DNA of 35,365 nucleotides from Bacteroidaceae bacterium (lineage in GTDB: Bacteria > Bacteroidota > Bacteroidia > Bacteroidales > Bacteroidaceae): NCBI GenBank assembly GCA_017529865.1, contig JAFXNA010000034.1, positions 1 to 35,365 of the forward strand, written 5' to 3'. Positions 1-6,667 of the stretch are shown here, piece after piece; the first letter of the stretch is position 1, and the number at the start of each line of letters is the position of its first letter. Below the pieces are notes generated by a model. It saw nothing but the letters and a program-made list of their open reading frames with translations, did not search any database and was not told the DNA's origin. A program made the position numbers and the translations under genes.

Positions 1-14
1 AAATCATCTGCCAT
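1..14 (-). CDS. possible 5' end of a leftward gene cut by the window edge
   Basis: On the minus strand an ATG at 14 opens a frame reading M-A-D-D before the window ends. A well-formed leftward promoter lies upstream at 91-122, so a leftward transcript is expected and this is a reasonable first codon. Five residues are too few to assign a family, and a start further left is equally possible. Confidence 0.25.
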
Positions 15-90
15 ACAAAAAATTTCTGTAACTTTGTCCTCGGTAAACATTAGCGATATCTTTTAGTGAACATTTGTTGTTTCGTCACTG

Positions 91-122
91 CAAAGGTACT
101 GAAAATATCGCTAATTACCAAA
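91..122 (-). promoter_or_regulatory. leftward Bacteroidota promoter
   Basis: On the minus strand a TTTG (119-122) is followed after exactly 20 bases by TACCTTTG (91-98), the -33/-7 pair of the Bacteroidota primary sigma factor. It would start an RNA near position 84 running off the left edge. An 11-bp inverted repeat has one arm in its spacer (105-115) and the other downstream of the start site (49-59), which looks like an operator pair. Confidence 0.7.
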
Positions 123-191
123 TTTTCAATGAATTATAATTGACTCCGTCGAACTAAAGTTTCGTTGAACCCACATTAAATAAGGAACGAT

Positions 192-732
192 ATGACACTA
201 ATGAGCATAAAGAAGGATACCGTTGTTTCGAGGATAATAGGGACTTTGGCGTTGATGTTTATACCCTGTTTTTCTGTTGCACAGAGTTGCCAGAACAAAT
301 CAGACAGCATTGTTGCCAAGTTTGATTCTTTATGCCAAAAGTGCGCAATATGCAAAGTGGATACGATTCAGATGGAAACCTATCAGCAGCAAGTTTGTTT
401 TTTCTTTAGGGAAAAGAATCAAGGCAGGCAAATAAATTCAGTAGCATTGAGAATCCCCAAATTCGACCCATACAAAAAGAAATTCAACGACATGCAACTT
501 ATCAACCTTATTGCTCCTCATATAAGGAGATAGAACAGATTTACATTGGTCTTCTAAGAACCAGATTAATCAACATAGGGCTGAGGCAGTCTTTGCTGTG
601 GTGGATGGTCGTGAGGTGGGTTTTGCACTCTACTTCTACAACTATTTCTACCTCTCTTTGGGTGCCAAGCCGATGAAAGACTGGACCGTCTATCGACTGG
701 ATAAGGAAGGACTTAAAGCGGTTGGCAATTGA
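192..732 (+). pseudogene. small secreted protein, probably frameshifted
   Basis: The first frame (192-533) encodes 113 residues starting with a charged stretch and a hydrophobic segment ending in C-F-S-V-A-Q, a plausible signal peptide. AAGGA lies 6 bases before the ATG. It ends at TAG 531-533. The +1 frame is open from 526 to a TGA at 730-732 and reads as sensible protein (V-V-D-G-R-E-V-G-F-A-L-Y-F-Y-N-Y-F, then D-W-T-V-Y-R-L-D-K-E-G-L) with no good start codon of its own. The two parts overlap at about 526-533, as expected from a one-base indel in a gene of about 180 residues. The family is not recognised. Alternatives are a genuine 113-residue protein followed by non-coding DNA, or a sequencing error. 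Confidence 0.55.
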
Positions 733-754
733 TAGTTCTTAAAACTAAAAGGAA

Positions 755-1564
755 ATGAAGAAAATAGTTTTGATATTCATCGCATTGTTTGCCTTGGCTA
801 CAAACATACAGTCACAGGACAAAGTGACGACTCCCCCTCCAACACTCACGCAGTGGTTGGCACGAAAGGAGTCGCCTCTGGATCCTTGGTACAAGAAGTA
901 CGTAAGTGCAAACGGTCTGCCTGTCGTAGCTTCGGCTGCTGTATCCGACACGGCGCTGCTACAGGCTCGCTATATCGCAAACCACATGCTGAGCAGAATA
1001 CCCGAAGCACGTGAGGAGATGATACGTTGCCACTTCAGAATCGGAGTTGTGGGGTATAAGGAAAACATTACGGACCTCCCTGAATGTAAGATGATGAAGG
1101 TATGGTGGCCCGAAACCGATTGGGACCAACGGGGAAGGGGCTACGGAGCTACCCTGCAGTTGCCTGTGATGTCGATAGGGGAGGAAAACCTGGTGAAAAT
1201 ACCTAATTTCCGCGAGCGGTATTGGAGCGAGAGTATCATGGTGCACGAATTTGCTCATAATGTGGATTTTGCCTTGCGGCGTATCAACCGAGAGTTTCGC
1301 GACAGCCTGAATGTTGCTTTCAATCAGGCGAAGCGTGAGGGATTGTGGAGCGGCACGTATTCGATGACCAACAGCGAGGAGTATTTCGCGGAAGGTGCTC
1401 AGGCATGGTTCAACACTTGCAGGATGGTGGTCCCGCAGAATGATGGTAGTAGGTTTACGCTGAAAACACGAGAGCAACTGAAAGCATACGACCCACGTCT
1501 GTATCGCTTGTGTGCTTCCCTCTTTCCTGACGAGCATTTGCATGGATACCATTTTGACGATTGA
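755..1564 (+). CDS. secreted HExxH zinc-metalloprotease-like protein
   Basis: A 269-residue protein with a classical signal peptide (residues 1 to about 20, ending T-N-I-Q-S-Q). A zinc-binding H-E-F-A-H sits at residues 164-168. About 45 residues later comes S-E-E-Y-F-A-E-G-A-Q-A-W-F-N, which places a glutamate where gluzincins have their third ligand. This HExxH plus E-x-F-A-E pattern resembles the catalytic domain seen in anthrax-lethal-factor-like and related secreted peptidases, but I cannot assign a family with certainty. The start is ATG 755, preceded by AAAAGGA. It lies 22 bases after the broken gene at 192-732 and may share its transcript. Cleavage of an extracellular or periplasmic peptide substrate is inferred only from the motif. 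Confidence 0.7.
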   Translation: MKKIVLIFIALFALATNIQSQDKVTTPPPTLTQWLARKESPLDPWYKKYVSANGLPVVASAAVSDTALLQARYIANHMLSRIPEAREEMIRCHFRIGVVGYKENITDLPECKMMKVWWPETDWDQRGRGYGATLQLPVMSIGEENLVKIPNFRERYWSESIMVHEFAHNVDFALRRINREFRDSLNVAFNQAKREGLWSGTYSMTNSEEYFAEGAQAWFNTCRMVVPQNDGSRFTLKTREQLKAYDPRLYRLCASLFPDEHLHGYHFDD

Positions 1565-1722
1565 CCGTTGAACCCGTATTTTGCGGGTTGAGAGCAGGAA
1601 ATCAGGTTGCTGTTTCTTAGATGCATCTTCGCTCTTTTGAGGCCATTTTGTGCGCTTCAACCGTATTGTTGTGAGTGGATAGGGCACAGAAATCGAAAAA
1701 AAGTGCGAAAAATAATGCATTA

Positions 1723-1756
1723 TTTGTTGGCGGTTCAAAAAAAATTCGTAACTTTG
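1723..1756 (+). promoter_or_regulatory. promoter of the rpmB operon
   Basis: TTG at 1727-1729 (TTTG at 1723-1726 overlaps it) precedes TAACTTTG at 1749-1756 with a 19-base spacer, matching the Bacteroidota -33/-7 consensus, and lies 57 bases before the rpmB start. The rest of the gap from 1565 holds no recognisable gene. Confidence 0.75.
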
Positions 1757-1812
1757 CACGCTGTTTAAAAATCCCGACAAGAAATATAGCAGAATAATTA
1801 AGAAAAAGAAAT

Positions 1813-2073
1813 ATGTCAAAAATTTGTCAAATCACAGGTAAGAAGTCAGTGATCGGTAACAACGTTTCACACTCACTTCGCAGAACAAAGAGACGTTTTG
1901 AGGTCAATTTGTTCACTAAGAAATTCTACTATGTAGAAGAAGATTGTTGGATTGTATTGAAGGTCAGTGCTGCTGGTCTTCGCATTATTAACCGAATTGG
2001 TCTTGATGCTGCATTGCGTCAGGCTGTAGCAAAAGGCTATTGCGACTGGAAAGACATCCAAGTAATTGCATAA
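1813..2073 (+). CDS. rpmB: 50S ribosomal protein L28 (bL28)
   Basis: An 86-residue basic protein opening [11 protein letters not shown], then N-N-V-S-H-S and R-R-F-E-V-N-L, the signature N-terminal half of bL28. Length is normal for Bacteroidota. It is a structural component of the large subunit. It is the first gene of a cluster with rpmG 21 bases downstream and a DUF4295 gene after that, the standard Bacteroidota order. A consensus promoter lies just upstream and a strong hairpin closes the operon at 2523-2552. Confidence 0.97.
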   Translation: MSKICQITGKKSVIGNNVSHSLRRTKRRFEVNLFTKKFYYVEEDCWIVLKVSAAGLRIINRIGLDAALRQAVAKGYCDWKDIQVIA

Positions 2074-2094
2074 TCATTAAGGAGAAACGAAATC

Positions 2095-2283
2095 ATGGCA
2101 AAGAAAGCTAAAGGTAACAGAGTGCAGGTAATTCTTGAATGCACGGAAATGAAGGAAAGCGGTCTTCCAGGAACATCACGTTACATCACAACAAAGAACC
2201 GTAAGAACACTCCAGACCGTCTGGAACTGAAGAAGTATAACCCTATCCTTAAGAAGATGACTGTTCATAAGGAAATCAAGTAA
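2095..2283 (+). CDS. rpmG: 50S ribosomal protein L33 (bL33)
   Basis: A 62-residue basic protein. The pattern [18 protein letters not shown] and the later Y-N-P-I-L-K-K identify bL33. It has one cysteine and no CxxC pairs, so it is the zinc-independent form. AGGAGAAACG precedes its ATG, an unusually good ribosome-binding site for this phylum. It sits between rpmB and the DUF4295 gene on one transcript. Confidence 0.97.
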   Translation: MAKKAKGNRVQVILECTEMKESGLPGTSRYITTKNRKNTPDRLELKKYNPILKKMTVHKEIK

Positions 2284-2335
2284 GGGTTATAGATTAATGG
2301 TTATAGGTTAATTATAGATAAAGAATTAATAGACT

Positions 2336-2488
2336 ATGGCAAAGAAAGCGGTCGCTACTCTCCAATCAAAGGATGGTCGCGCATACACAAAAGTTATTAA
2401 GATGTGTAAGTCTCCAAAGACTGGCGCATATATGTTTGAAGAAAAGGTTCTTCTGAACGAAGACGCAAAGAAATATGCAAATAGCTAA
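2336..2488 (+). CDS. DUF4295 small ribosome-associated protein
   Basis: A 50-residue basic protein, M-A-K-K-A-V-A-T-L-Q at the start and E-D-A-K-K-Y-A-N-S at the end, read from ATG 2336 to TAA 2486-2488. The DUF4295 family is Bacteroidota-specific and regularly follows L33. From memory, a Flavobacterium ribosome structure assigned a phylum-specific large-subunit protein, named bL38, to this family; I am not certain of that link. The 52-base gap after rpmG contains an interspersed 'taatggttataggttaat'-type repeat. It is the last gene before the operon's terminator hairpin. Gene call confident, function moderate. Confidence 0.88.
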   Translation: MAKKAVATLQSKDGRAYTKVIKMCKSPKTGAYMFEEKVLLNEDAKKYANS

Positions 2489-2522
2489 AAGCTAATTTGT
2501 ACTTTTGTTTCATAATCATTGG

Positions 2523-2553
2523 AAATAAGTGTCCTGTGTTGGACACTTATTTT
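2523..2553 (+). terminator. terminator of the rpmB-rpmG-DUF4295 operon
   Basis: A perfect 12-bp stem, AAATAAGTGTCC (2523-2534) and GGACACTTATTT (2541-2552), with a 6-base loop and a T-rich 3' side, 34 bases after the last stop codon. Confidence 0.85.
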
Positions 2554-2562
2554 GTTTAATTA

Positions 2563-2594
2563 TTTGCAAGTTTCACGAAAAAGCATTATCTTTG
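2563..2594 (+). promoter_or_regulatory. ftsY promoter
   Basis: TTTG at 2563-2566, a 20-base spacer, and TATCTTTG at 2587-2594, with the ftsY ATG 55 bases further on. It lies directly after the preceding operon's terminator, so ftsY starts a separate transcript. Confidence 0.8.
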
Positions 2595-2649
2595 CAGTCG
2601 GTATACTTCAACAGTTACATTTTACATTTCACATTATATATAATATATT

Positions 2650-3609
2650 ATGGGATTCTTTAATTGGTTTGGAAAGAAAGAGAAGGAAACGCTGGATAGC
2701 GGATTGGCCAAGACGAAAGAGAGCGTGTTTGGTAAGATAGCACGTGCAGTAGCAGGAAAATCGAAAGTTGACGATGAGGTCTTGGACAATCTCGAAGAGG
2801 TGCTCGTCACCTCGGATGTAGGCGTGGATACTACCCTGAAGATTATCGAGAAGATTGAAGCTCGTGTGGCTCGCGATAAATATGTTGATACAGCAGAACT
2901 CAATGGCATCCTGCGTGAAGAGATTGCCAACCTGCTGACAGAGAACAACACGGACGATACCGAAGGCTTCCAATTGCCTACCGACCATAAGCCCTACGTG
3001 ATACTCGTCGTGGGTGTGAATGGTGTGGGAAAGACCACCACCATCGGCAAGTTGGCCTATCAGTTCAAGCAGGCTGGTAAGAAGGTCTATCTTGGTGCTG
3101 CCGATACATTCCGTGCTGCTGCCGTTGAACAGTTGTGTATCTGGGGTGAGCGTGTGGGTGTGCCAGTCGTGAAACAACAGATGGGTAGCGATCCTGCCTC
3201 TGTGGCTTATGATACCGTCAGTTCGGCCATTGCCAACGATGCCGATGTGGTGCTCATCGATACAGCTGGGCGTCTGCACAATAAGGTTGGACTGATGAAC
3301 GAGTTGACCAAGATACGAAATGTGGTGAAGAAACACATGGATACAGCCCCCGATGAGGTGTTGCTGGTACTCGATGGCTCAACAGGACAGAATGCCTTTG
3401 AGCAGGCACGTCAGTTCACCGCTGCTACCGAAGTGACGGCAATGGCAATCACCAAACTCGATGGAACAGCCAAGGGTGGGGTGGTAATCGGAATTTCCGA
3501 CCAGTTCAAGATACCAGTAAAATATATCGGACTGGGTGAAGGAATGGAAGACCTGCAGGCATTCAACCGCAGGGAGTTTGTGGATTCGTTGTTTGGGAAT
3601 AATGGTTAA
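2650..3609 (+). CDS. ftsY: signal recognition particle receptor FtsY
   Basis: A 319-residue SRP GTPase, the membrane-side receptor that docks ribosome-SRP complexes for co-translational insertion. It starts M-G-F-F-N-W-F-G-K-K-E-K, a short amphipathic anchor, followed by the helical N domain and the G domain. Visible GTPase motifs in order are G-V-N-G-V-G-K-T-T-T (P-loop), D-T-F-R-A-A-A-V-E-Q-L, D-T-A-G-R-L-H-N-K, and T-K-L-D-G-T-A-K-G-G. It lacks the long acidic A domain of E. coli FtsY, as is usual in Bacteroidota. Its last codons (Asn-Asn-Gly-stop) fall inside a short interspersed repeat. rimO follows after 65 bases. Confidence 0.97.
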   Translation: MGFFNWFGKKEKETLDSGLAKTKESVFGKIARAVAGKSKVDDEVLDNLEEVLVTSDVGVDTTLKIIEKIEARVARDKYVDTAELNGILREEIANLLTENNTDDTEGFQLPTDHKPYVILVVGVNGVGKTTTIGKLAYQFKQAGKKVYLGAADTFRAAAVEQLCIWGERVGVPVVKQQMGSDPASVAYDTVSSAIANDADVVLIDTAGRLHNKVGLMNELTKIRNVVKKHMDTAPDEVLLVLDGSTGQNAFEQARQFTAATEVTAMAITKLDGTAKGGVVIGISDQFKIPVKYIGLGEGMEDLQAFNRREFVDSLFGNNG

Positions 3610-3640
3610 AGGTTAATGGTTATTGGTTATTGAGGGTGAC
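3600..3640 (+). repeat. interspersed 'ggttaatggttattggttattg' type repeat
   Basis: A low-complexity run built from GGTTA(A/T)TGG steps covers the ftsY stop codon and most of the gap to rimO. Related runs occur at 2284-2320, 4980-5055 and 20551-20610. Confidence 0.7.
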
Positions 3641-3674
3641 ATAGAGCCTGCAACCACTACTAATTATTTGAGAA

Positions 3675-5000
3675 TTGAGACGAAATACGGTTGACATCAT
3701 CACGTTAGGCTGTTCGAAGAACCTGGTGGATTCCGAACAACTGATGGCACGCTTGAAGGCATTGGGCTATCGAGTGACGCATGACTCGCCCCGTCCTCGA
3801 GGCGAGATTGCGATTATCAATACCTGTGGTTTCATCGGTGATGCCAAGGAGGAGTCTGTCAACATGATACTCGAGTTCTGTCAGGCAAAGGAAGAAGGCC
3901 GTCTGCGCCGTCTCTATGTCATGGGTTGTCTGTCCGAACGCTATATGAAGGAACTCGGCAAAGAGATTCCGCAGGTCGATCGCTTCTATGGAAAGTTCGA
4001 TTGGAACGGTATCGTGGAAGAACTGGCACGCGTTCATCATCCGCAATTGCCAATTGCAGATTATGAACGCCAACTCACCACTCCTCGCCATTATGCCTAT
4101 GTGAAGATATCAGAAGGGTGCGACCGCAAGTGTGCCTATTGTGCTATCCCTATCATCACAGGTCGTCATCACAGTCGTCCGATGGACGAGATTATCGCAG
4201 AGGTGGAATACTTGGTGAGCAAGGGTGTTCGCGAGTTTCAAGTCATCGCACAGGAGTTGACCTACTACGGAGTTGACCTCTACAAGCGTCGGATGATTGC
4301 CCCTCTCATCGACCGCATGGCTCAGGTGAAAGGAGTGAAGTGGATACGTCTTCATTATGCCTATCCGCATCAGTTCCCGATGGAGTTGCTCGATGTGATG
4401 CGTCGCCATCACAATGTGTGCCGCTATCTCGATATTGCCCTCCAGCATATCAGTACCAACGTGCTGACCAATATGCGTCGGCATGTCGATAAGGAGCAGA
4501 CCTATGAGTTGATTACTCGATTGCGTGAAGCCGTGCCGGGCATTCATCTGCGTACCACGCTGATGGTGGGATTCCCAGGTGAGGGGGAGCGGGAGTTCGA
4601 AGAGTTGAAAGAGTTTGTCCGCTGGGCACGTTTCGAGCGAATGGGTGCTTTTGCCTATTCCGAGGAAGACGGAACCTATGCCGCCCGTCACTTCAAGGAC
4701 GAAATACCCGACGAGGTGAAGCAGCAGCGACTCAGTCAGCTGATGGCCATTCAGCAAGAGATTTCCGCAGAGGTGCAGGCTGCCAAGGTGGGACAGACCC
4801 TGAAGGTCATCATCGACCGCAAAGAGGGGGAGTACTATGTAGGTCGTACCGAGTTCGATTCCCCAGAAGTCGACCCCGAAGTACTGATTCCTTCATCAGC
4901 AGGCACACTTCGTCGTGGATGTTTCTATCAGGTCACTATCACCGATGCCGATGACTTCGATTTATATGGAACTATAAGGCTTAATAGCTTAGTAGGTTAA
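3675..5000 (+). CDS. rimO: ribosomal protein S12 methylthiotransferase RimO
   Basis: A 441-residue radical-SAM enzyme that adds a methylthio group to an aspartate of ribosomal protein S12. The N-terminal UPF0004 domain begins I-T-L-G-C-S-K-N-L-V-D-S-E. The radical-SAM cluster motif is C-D-R-K-C-A-Y-C (CxxxCxxC) in G-C-D-R-K-C-A-Y-C-A-I-P. A TRAM-like domain closes the protein around F-D-L-Y-G. The start must be TTG 3675: an in-frame TGA lies two codons upstream and no ATG precedes the conserved core. The final residues after L-Y-G-T-I-R are encoded by an interspersed repeat that also provides the stop. It probably shares the ftsY transcript. Confidence 0.96.
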   Translation: MRRNTVDIITLGCSKNLVDSEQLMARLKALGYRVTHDSPRPRGEIAIINTCGFIGDAKEESVNMILEFCQAKEEGRLRRLYVMGCLSERYMKELGKEIPQVDRFYGKFDWNGIVEELARVHHPQLPIADYERQLTTPRHYAYVKISEGCDRKCAYCAIPIITGRHHSRPMDEIIAEVEYLVSKGVREFQVIAQELTYYGVDLYKRRMIAPLIDRMAQVKGVKWIRLHYAYPHQFPMELLDVMRRHHNVCRYLDIALQHISTNVLTNMRRHVDKEQTYELITRLREAVPGIHLRTTLMVGFPGEGEREFEELKEFVRWARFERMGAFAYSEEDGTYAARHFKDEIPDEVKQQRLSQLMAIQQEISAEVQAAKVGQTLKVIIDRKEGEYYVGRTEFDSPEVDPEVLIPSSAGTLRRGCFYQVTITDADDFDLYGTIRLNSLVG

Positions 5001-5055
5001 TAGATTAATTGATAATGGTTATTGGTTATAGGTTATTGGTTATTGAATGATGGCT
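4980..5055 (+). repeat. interspersed repeat entering the 3' end of rimO
   Basis: Bases 4980-5003 (CTTAATAGCTTAGTAGGTTA...) match the intergenic tandem unit at 20551-20582 with one change in the core. They are followed by ATGGTTATTGGTTATAGG-type runs up to about 5048. The repeat encodes the last residues and stop of rimO. The rest of 5056-5121 is AT-rich with no gene. Confidence 0.7.
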
Positions 5056-5121
5056 TAATAATAAAATGAACAAATAAAAAACAATAGTCAATAGTAAATC
5101 GTTAAATAGTTAAATAAGATT

Positions 5122-5406
5122 GTGAACTATCAGGATTTTATCAAATCGATTGCTCAGACCGCATCGATGTCACAGAAGGATGCAGAGCAACTGACAGCTG
5201 CACTGACCGCTGTCATGGTGAACGAAATCAAGCAAGACAATGCGATCGTGTTGCCCGATCTAGGTACGTTGGAACTCAAGACCAAGGCTGCCCGCCGCAT
5301 GTACAGTCCCAATACGAAGGACTATGTGGAAGTGCCAGAGAGCAAAACCATAGCCTTTAAACCTACAGATGTGATGAAAGGTAAAGTCAAATCAACGAAG
5401 AAATAA
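5122..5406 (+). CDS. HU-family DNA-binding protein
   Basis: A 94-residue protein of HU/IHF length. The N-terminal helices (M-N-Y-Q-D-F-I-K-S-I-A) are followed by V-L-P-D-L-G-T-L-E-L-K-T-K-A-A-R-R, the start of the DNA-binding arm, and a C-terminal K-P-T-D-V-M-K-G-K-V. It lacks the exact canonical G-F-G-x-F sequence but keeps its spacing (L-P-D-L-G-T-L). The start is GTG 5122. It is 12 bases upstream of a second, larger HU gene, so two paralogues are co-transcribed and could pair as a heterodimer, which is inference. Role: nucleoid organisation. Confidence 0.88.
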   Translation: MNYQDFIKSIAQTASMSQKDAEQLTAALTAVMVNEIKQDNAIVLPDLGTLELKTKAARRMYSPNTKDYVEVPESKTIAFKPTDVMKGKVKSTKK

Positions 5407-5418
5407 GGAGGAAGGAAT

Positions 5419-6201
5419 ATGGCTAAGAAAATCACCACACAGAACTTGGTAGACACATTGCGCCAACGTGGATGGAACGCACAGCAAGTAGAACCCTTCG
5501 TCGATGCATTCTTCAAGTCTCTTAACGATGGCATTACCCGTGATGGTATCGTCAAGGTAAAAGGTCTTGGTACGTTCAAAACAATCAAAGTGGCCGATCG
5601 TGGCAGTGTAGATGTCAACACAGGCGAACGCATTGTCATTCCTGGTCACAATAAACTGAAGTTTGTTGAGGAAGACAAAGTGAATGCAGTGCTCAACGGA
5701 GCAGAACTCGTAGAACCTACTCCTGCCCCCAAAAAGGTAGCAGCGCGTAAGGTAGAAACTCCTGCAATCGATAACGCTTCACCCTCAATATCTCCCCTCC
5801 TTGAAGAAGGGGCGAGGGAGGCTTCTTCACCTTCCACTCATAGCTCCCTCCCTTTGAGGGGAGGGCGGGGGGAGAGGCTTTCTCGCTGGTGGATTTGGGT
5901 GTCTGTTGCCCTTATTGTTGCCCTCATTGCTATATGCCTTGTGAGCATCTTTGCCAACAAGGAACCTCTTCCTAACCCTCTCCCAGAGAGAGGGGACAAG
6001 GTCGAAATTAAATTTTCTCCCCTTGGGGGAGATAAGAGAGGGGTTTACACAAAAGTGCATCCTTTCCAGAAAGGAGAATCGCTCACAACGATTTCCGTTC
6101 TTCATTATAATACCACAGACTCCGTTCCGCGCATCATGGAACTCAATGGACTCACCGACACCTCTTTCATCCCATTAGGCACAGAGTTGAAACTGCCATA
6201 A
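5419..6201 (+). CDS. membrane-anchored HU protein with C-terminal LysM-like domain
   Basis: A 260-residue three-part protein. Residues 1 to about 95 form an HU/IHF fold (V-K-V-K-G-L-G-T-F-K-T-I-K, then P-G-H-N-K-L-K-F). A low-complexity linker follows. Residues about 155-176 are a single transmembrane segment (W-W-I-W-V-S-V-A-L-I-V-A-L-I). After a second linker the last 50 residues look like a LysM: F-Q-K-G-E-S-L-T-T-I-S, then P-R-I-M-E-L-N-G-L, then P-L-G-T-E-L-K-L-P. Predicted topology is HU in the cytoplasm and LysM in the periplasm, which could tether chromosome to peptidoglycan. Both linkers are largely encoded by GC-rich palindromic repeats kept in frame. AGGAGGAAGG precedes the ATG. 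HU-SPOR fusions are known in Bacteroidota; this is an analogous layout. Confidence 0.85.
   Translation: MAKKITTQNLVDTLRQRGWNAQQVEPFVDAFFKSLNDGITRDGIVKVKGLGTFKTIKVADRGSVDVNTGERIVIPGHNKLKFVEEDKVNAVLNGAELVEPTPAPKKVAARKVETPAIDNASPSISPLLEEGAREASSPSTHSSLPLRGGRGERLSRWWIWVSVALIVALIAICLVSIFANKEPLPNPLPERGDKVEIKFSPLGGDKRGVYTKVHPFQKGESLTTISVLHYNTTDSVPRIMELNGLTDTSFIPLGTELKLP
5791..5875 (+). repeat. two GC-rich palindromic repeats in frame (cytoplasmic linker)
   Basis: Two adjacent elements: one around 5794-5812 (CCCCTCC...AAGGGG) and one at 5846-5865 (CCCTCCC...GGGAGGG) followed by a G-run and GGAGAGGC. They resemble the short palindromes usually found between Bacteroidota genes. Here they are translated (S-P-L-L-E-E-G-A-R-E and S-L-P-L-R-G-G-R-G-E-R-L) without breaking the frame. 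Confidence 0.7.
5966..6051 (+). repeat. two GC-rich palindromic repeats in frame (periplasmic linker)
   Basis: CCCTCTC (5976-5982) pairs with GAGAGGG (5988-5994), and CTCCCC (6017-6022) pairs with GGGGAG just after it, followed by AGAGAGGGG. They encode E-P-L-P-N-P-L-P-E-R-G and S-P-L-G-G-D-K-R-G between the transmembrane helix and the LysM-like domain. Confidence 0.7.
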
Positions 6202-6295
6202 AGATACAAGGAATAGTTGTGGGAGCGTAAAAAGAGTGCGAAAACAAAGAGTGTTGCTGCTTTTGGCAATTTTTTTGCTATCCAGTAAAATGATT

Positions 6296-6328
6296 AACCC
6301 TTACAGAGTGTGTTCTGCAAGGGTTTTT
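6296..6328 (+). terminator. terminator after the HU genes
   Basis: AACCCTTACAGA (6296-6307) pairs with TCTGCAAGGGTT (6314-6325) with one mismatch and a 6-base loop, followed by a T-run to 6328. A textbook intrinsic terminator for the rightward HU transcript. Confidence 0.85.
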
Positions 6329-6342
6329 CTACGTGGCTCATG

Positions 6343-6426
6343 TACCGAAAGTGGGACTCGAACCCACACAGCCGTTATGGCCAAGGGATTTTAAGTCCCT
6401 CGTGTCTACCATTCCACCATTTCGGC
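6343..6426 (-). tRNA. tRNA-Leu (UAA)
   Basis: On the minus strand the acceptor arms GCCGAAA and TTTCGGT enclose a D arm (TGGTAGAC), an anticodon stem AGGGA/TCCCT with loop CTTAAAA (anticodon TAA), a long class II variable arm, and a T arm GTGGG-TTCGAGT-CCCAC. CCA is not encoded. A promoter lies just upstream on the same strand. Confidence 0.95.
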
Positions 6427-6447
6427 AGCCTGATTTATTAACGCGTG

Positions 6448-6455
6448 CAAAGGTA
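6448..6455 (-). promoter_or_regulatory. -7 element of the tRNA-Leu(UAA) promoter
   Basis: TACCTTTG on the minus strand, 22 bases before the tRNA 5' end. The -33 region falls in the AACATTG repeat and has no clear TTTG. Confidence 0.6.
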
Positions 6456-6467
6456 CAAAAAAAAATG

Positions 6468-6494
6468 AACATTGAACATTGAACATTGAACATT
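6468..6494. repeat. AACATTG tandem repeat
   Basis: Almost four head-to-tail copies of the 7-mer AACATTG, upstream of the tRNA-Leu promoter. Apart from this and the AT-rich tract to 6560, the region before the next gene (6495-6667) shows only a possible promoter (TACTTTTTGC near 6567). Confidence 0.85.
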
Positions 6495-6667
6495 TTTGCA
6501 AAAACGCCATTATTTCCGCATAAAAAACAAATAAAAGCATTTTTTTTTCAACGAATTGACTTTACTTTTTGCAGTTTTCTCAGTCTAAAGGAATGTAGAA
6601 AGATATAAGTGCGCCAGAGAGAAAAAACATTTTATTTACTCATTAATTCTAAATCAAACGTTTGACC

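Noticed and set aside
6662..6667. TTG start for the collagen-like gene
   Set aside because: ATG two codons later gives a standard signal peptide; TTG adds only Met-Thr.
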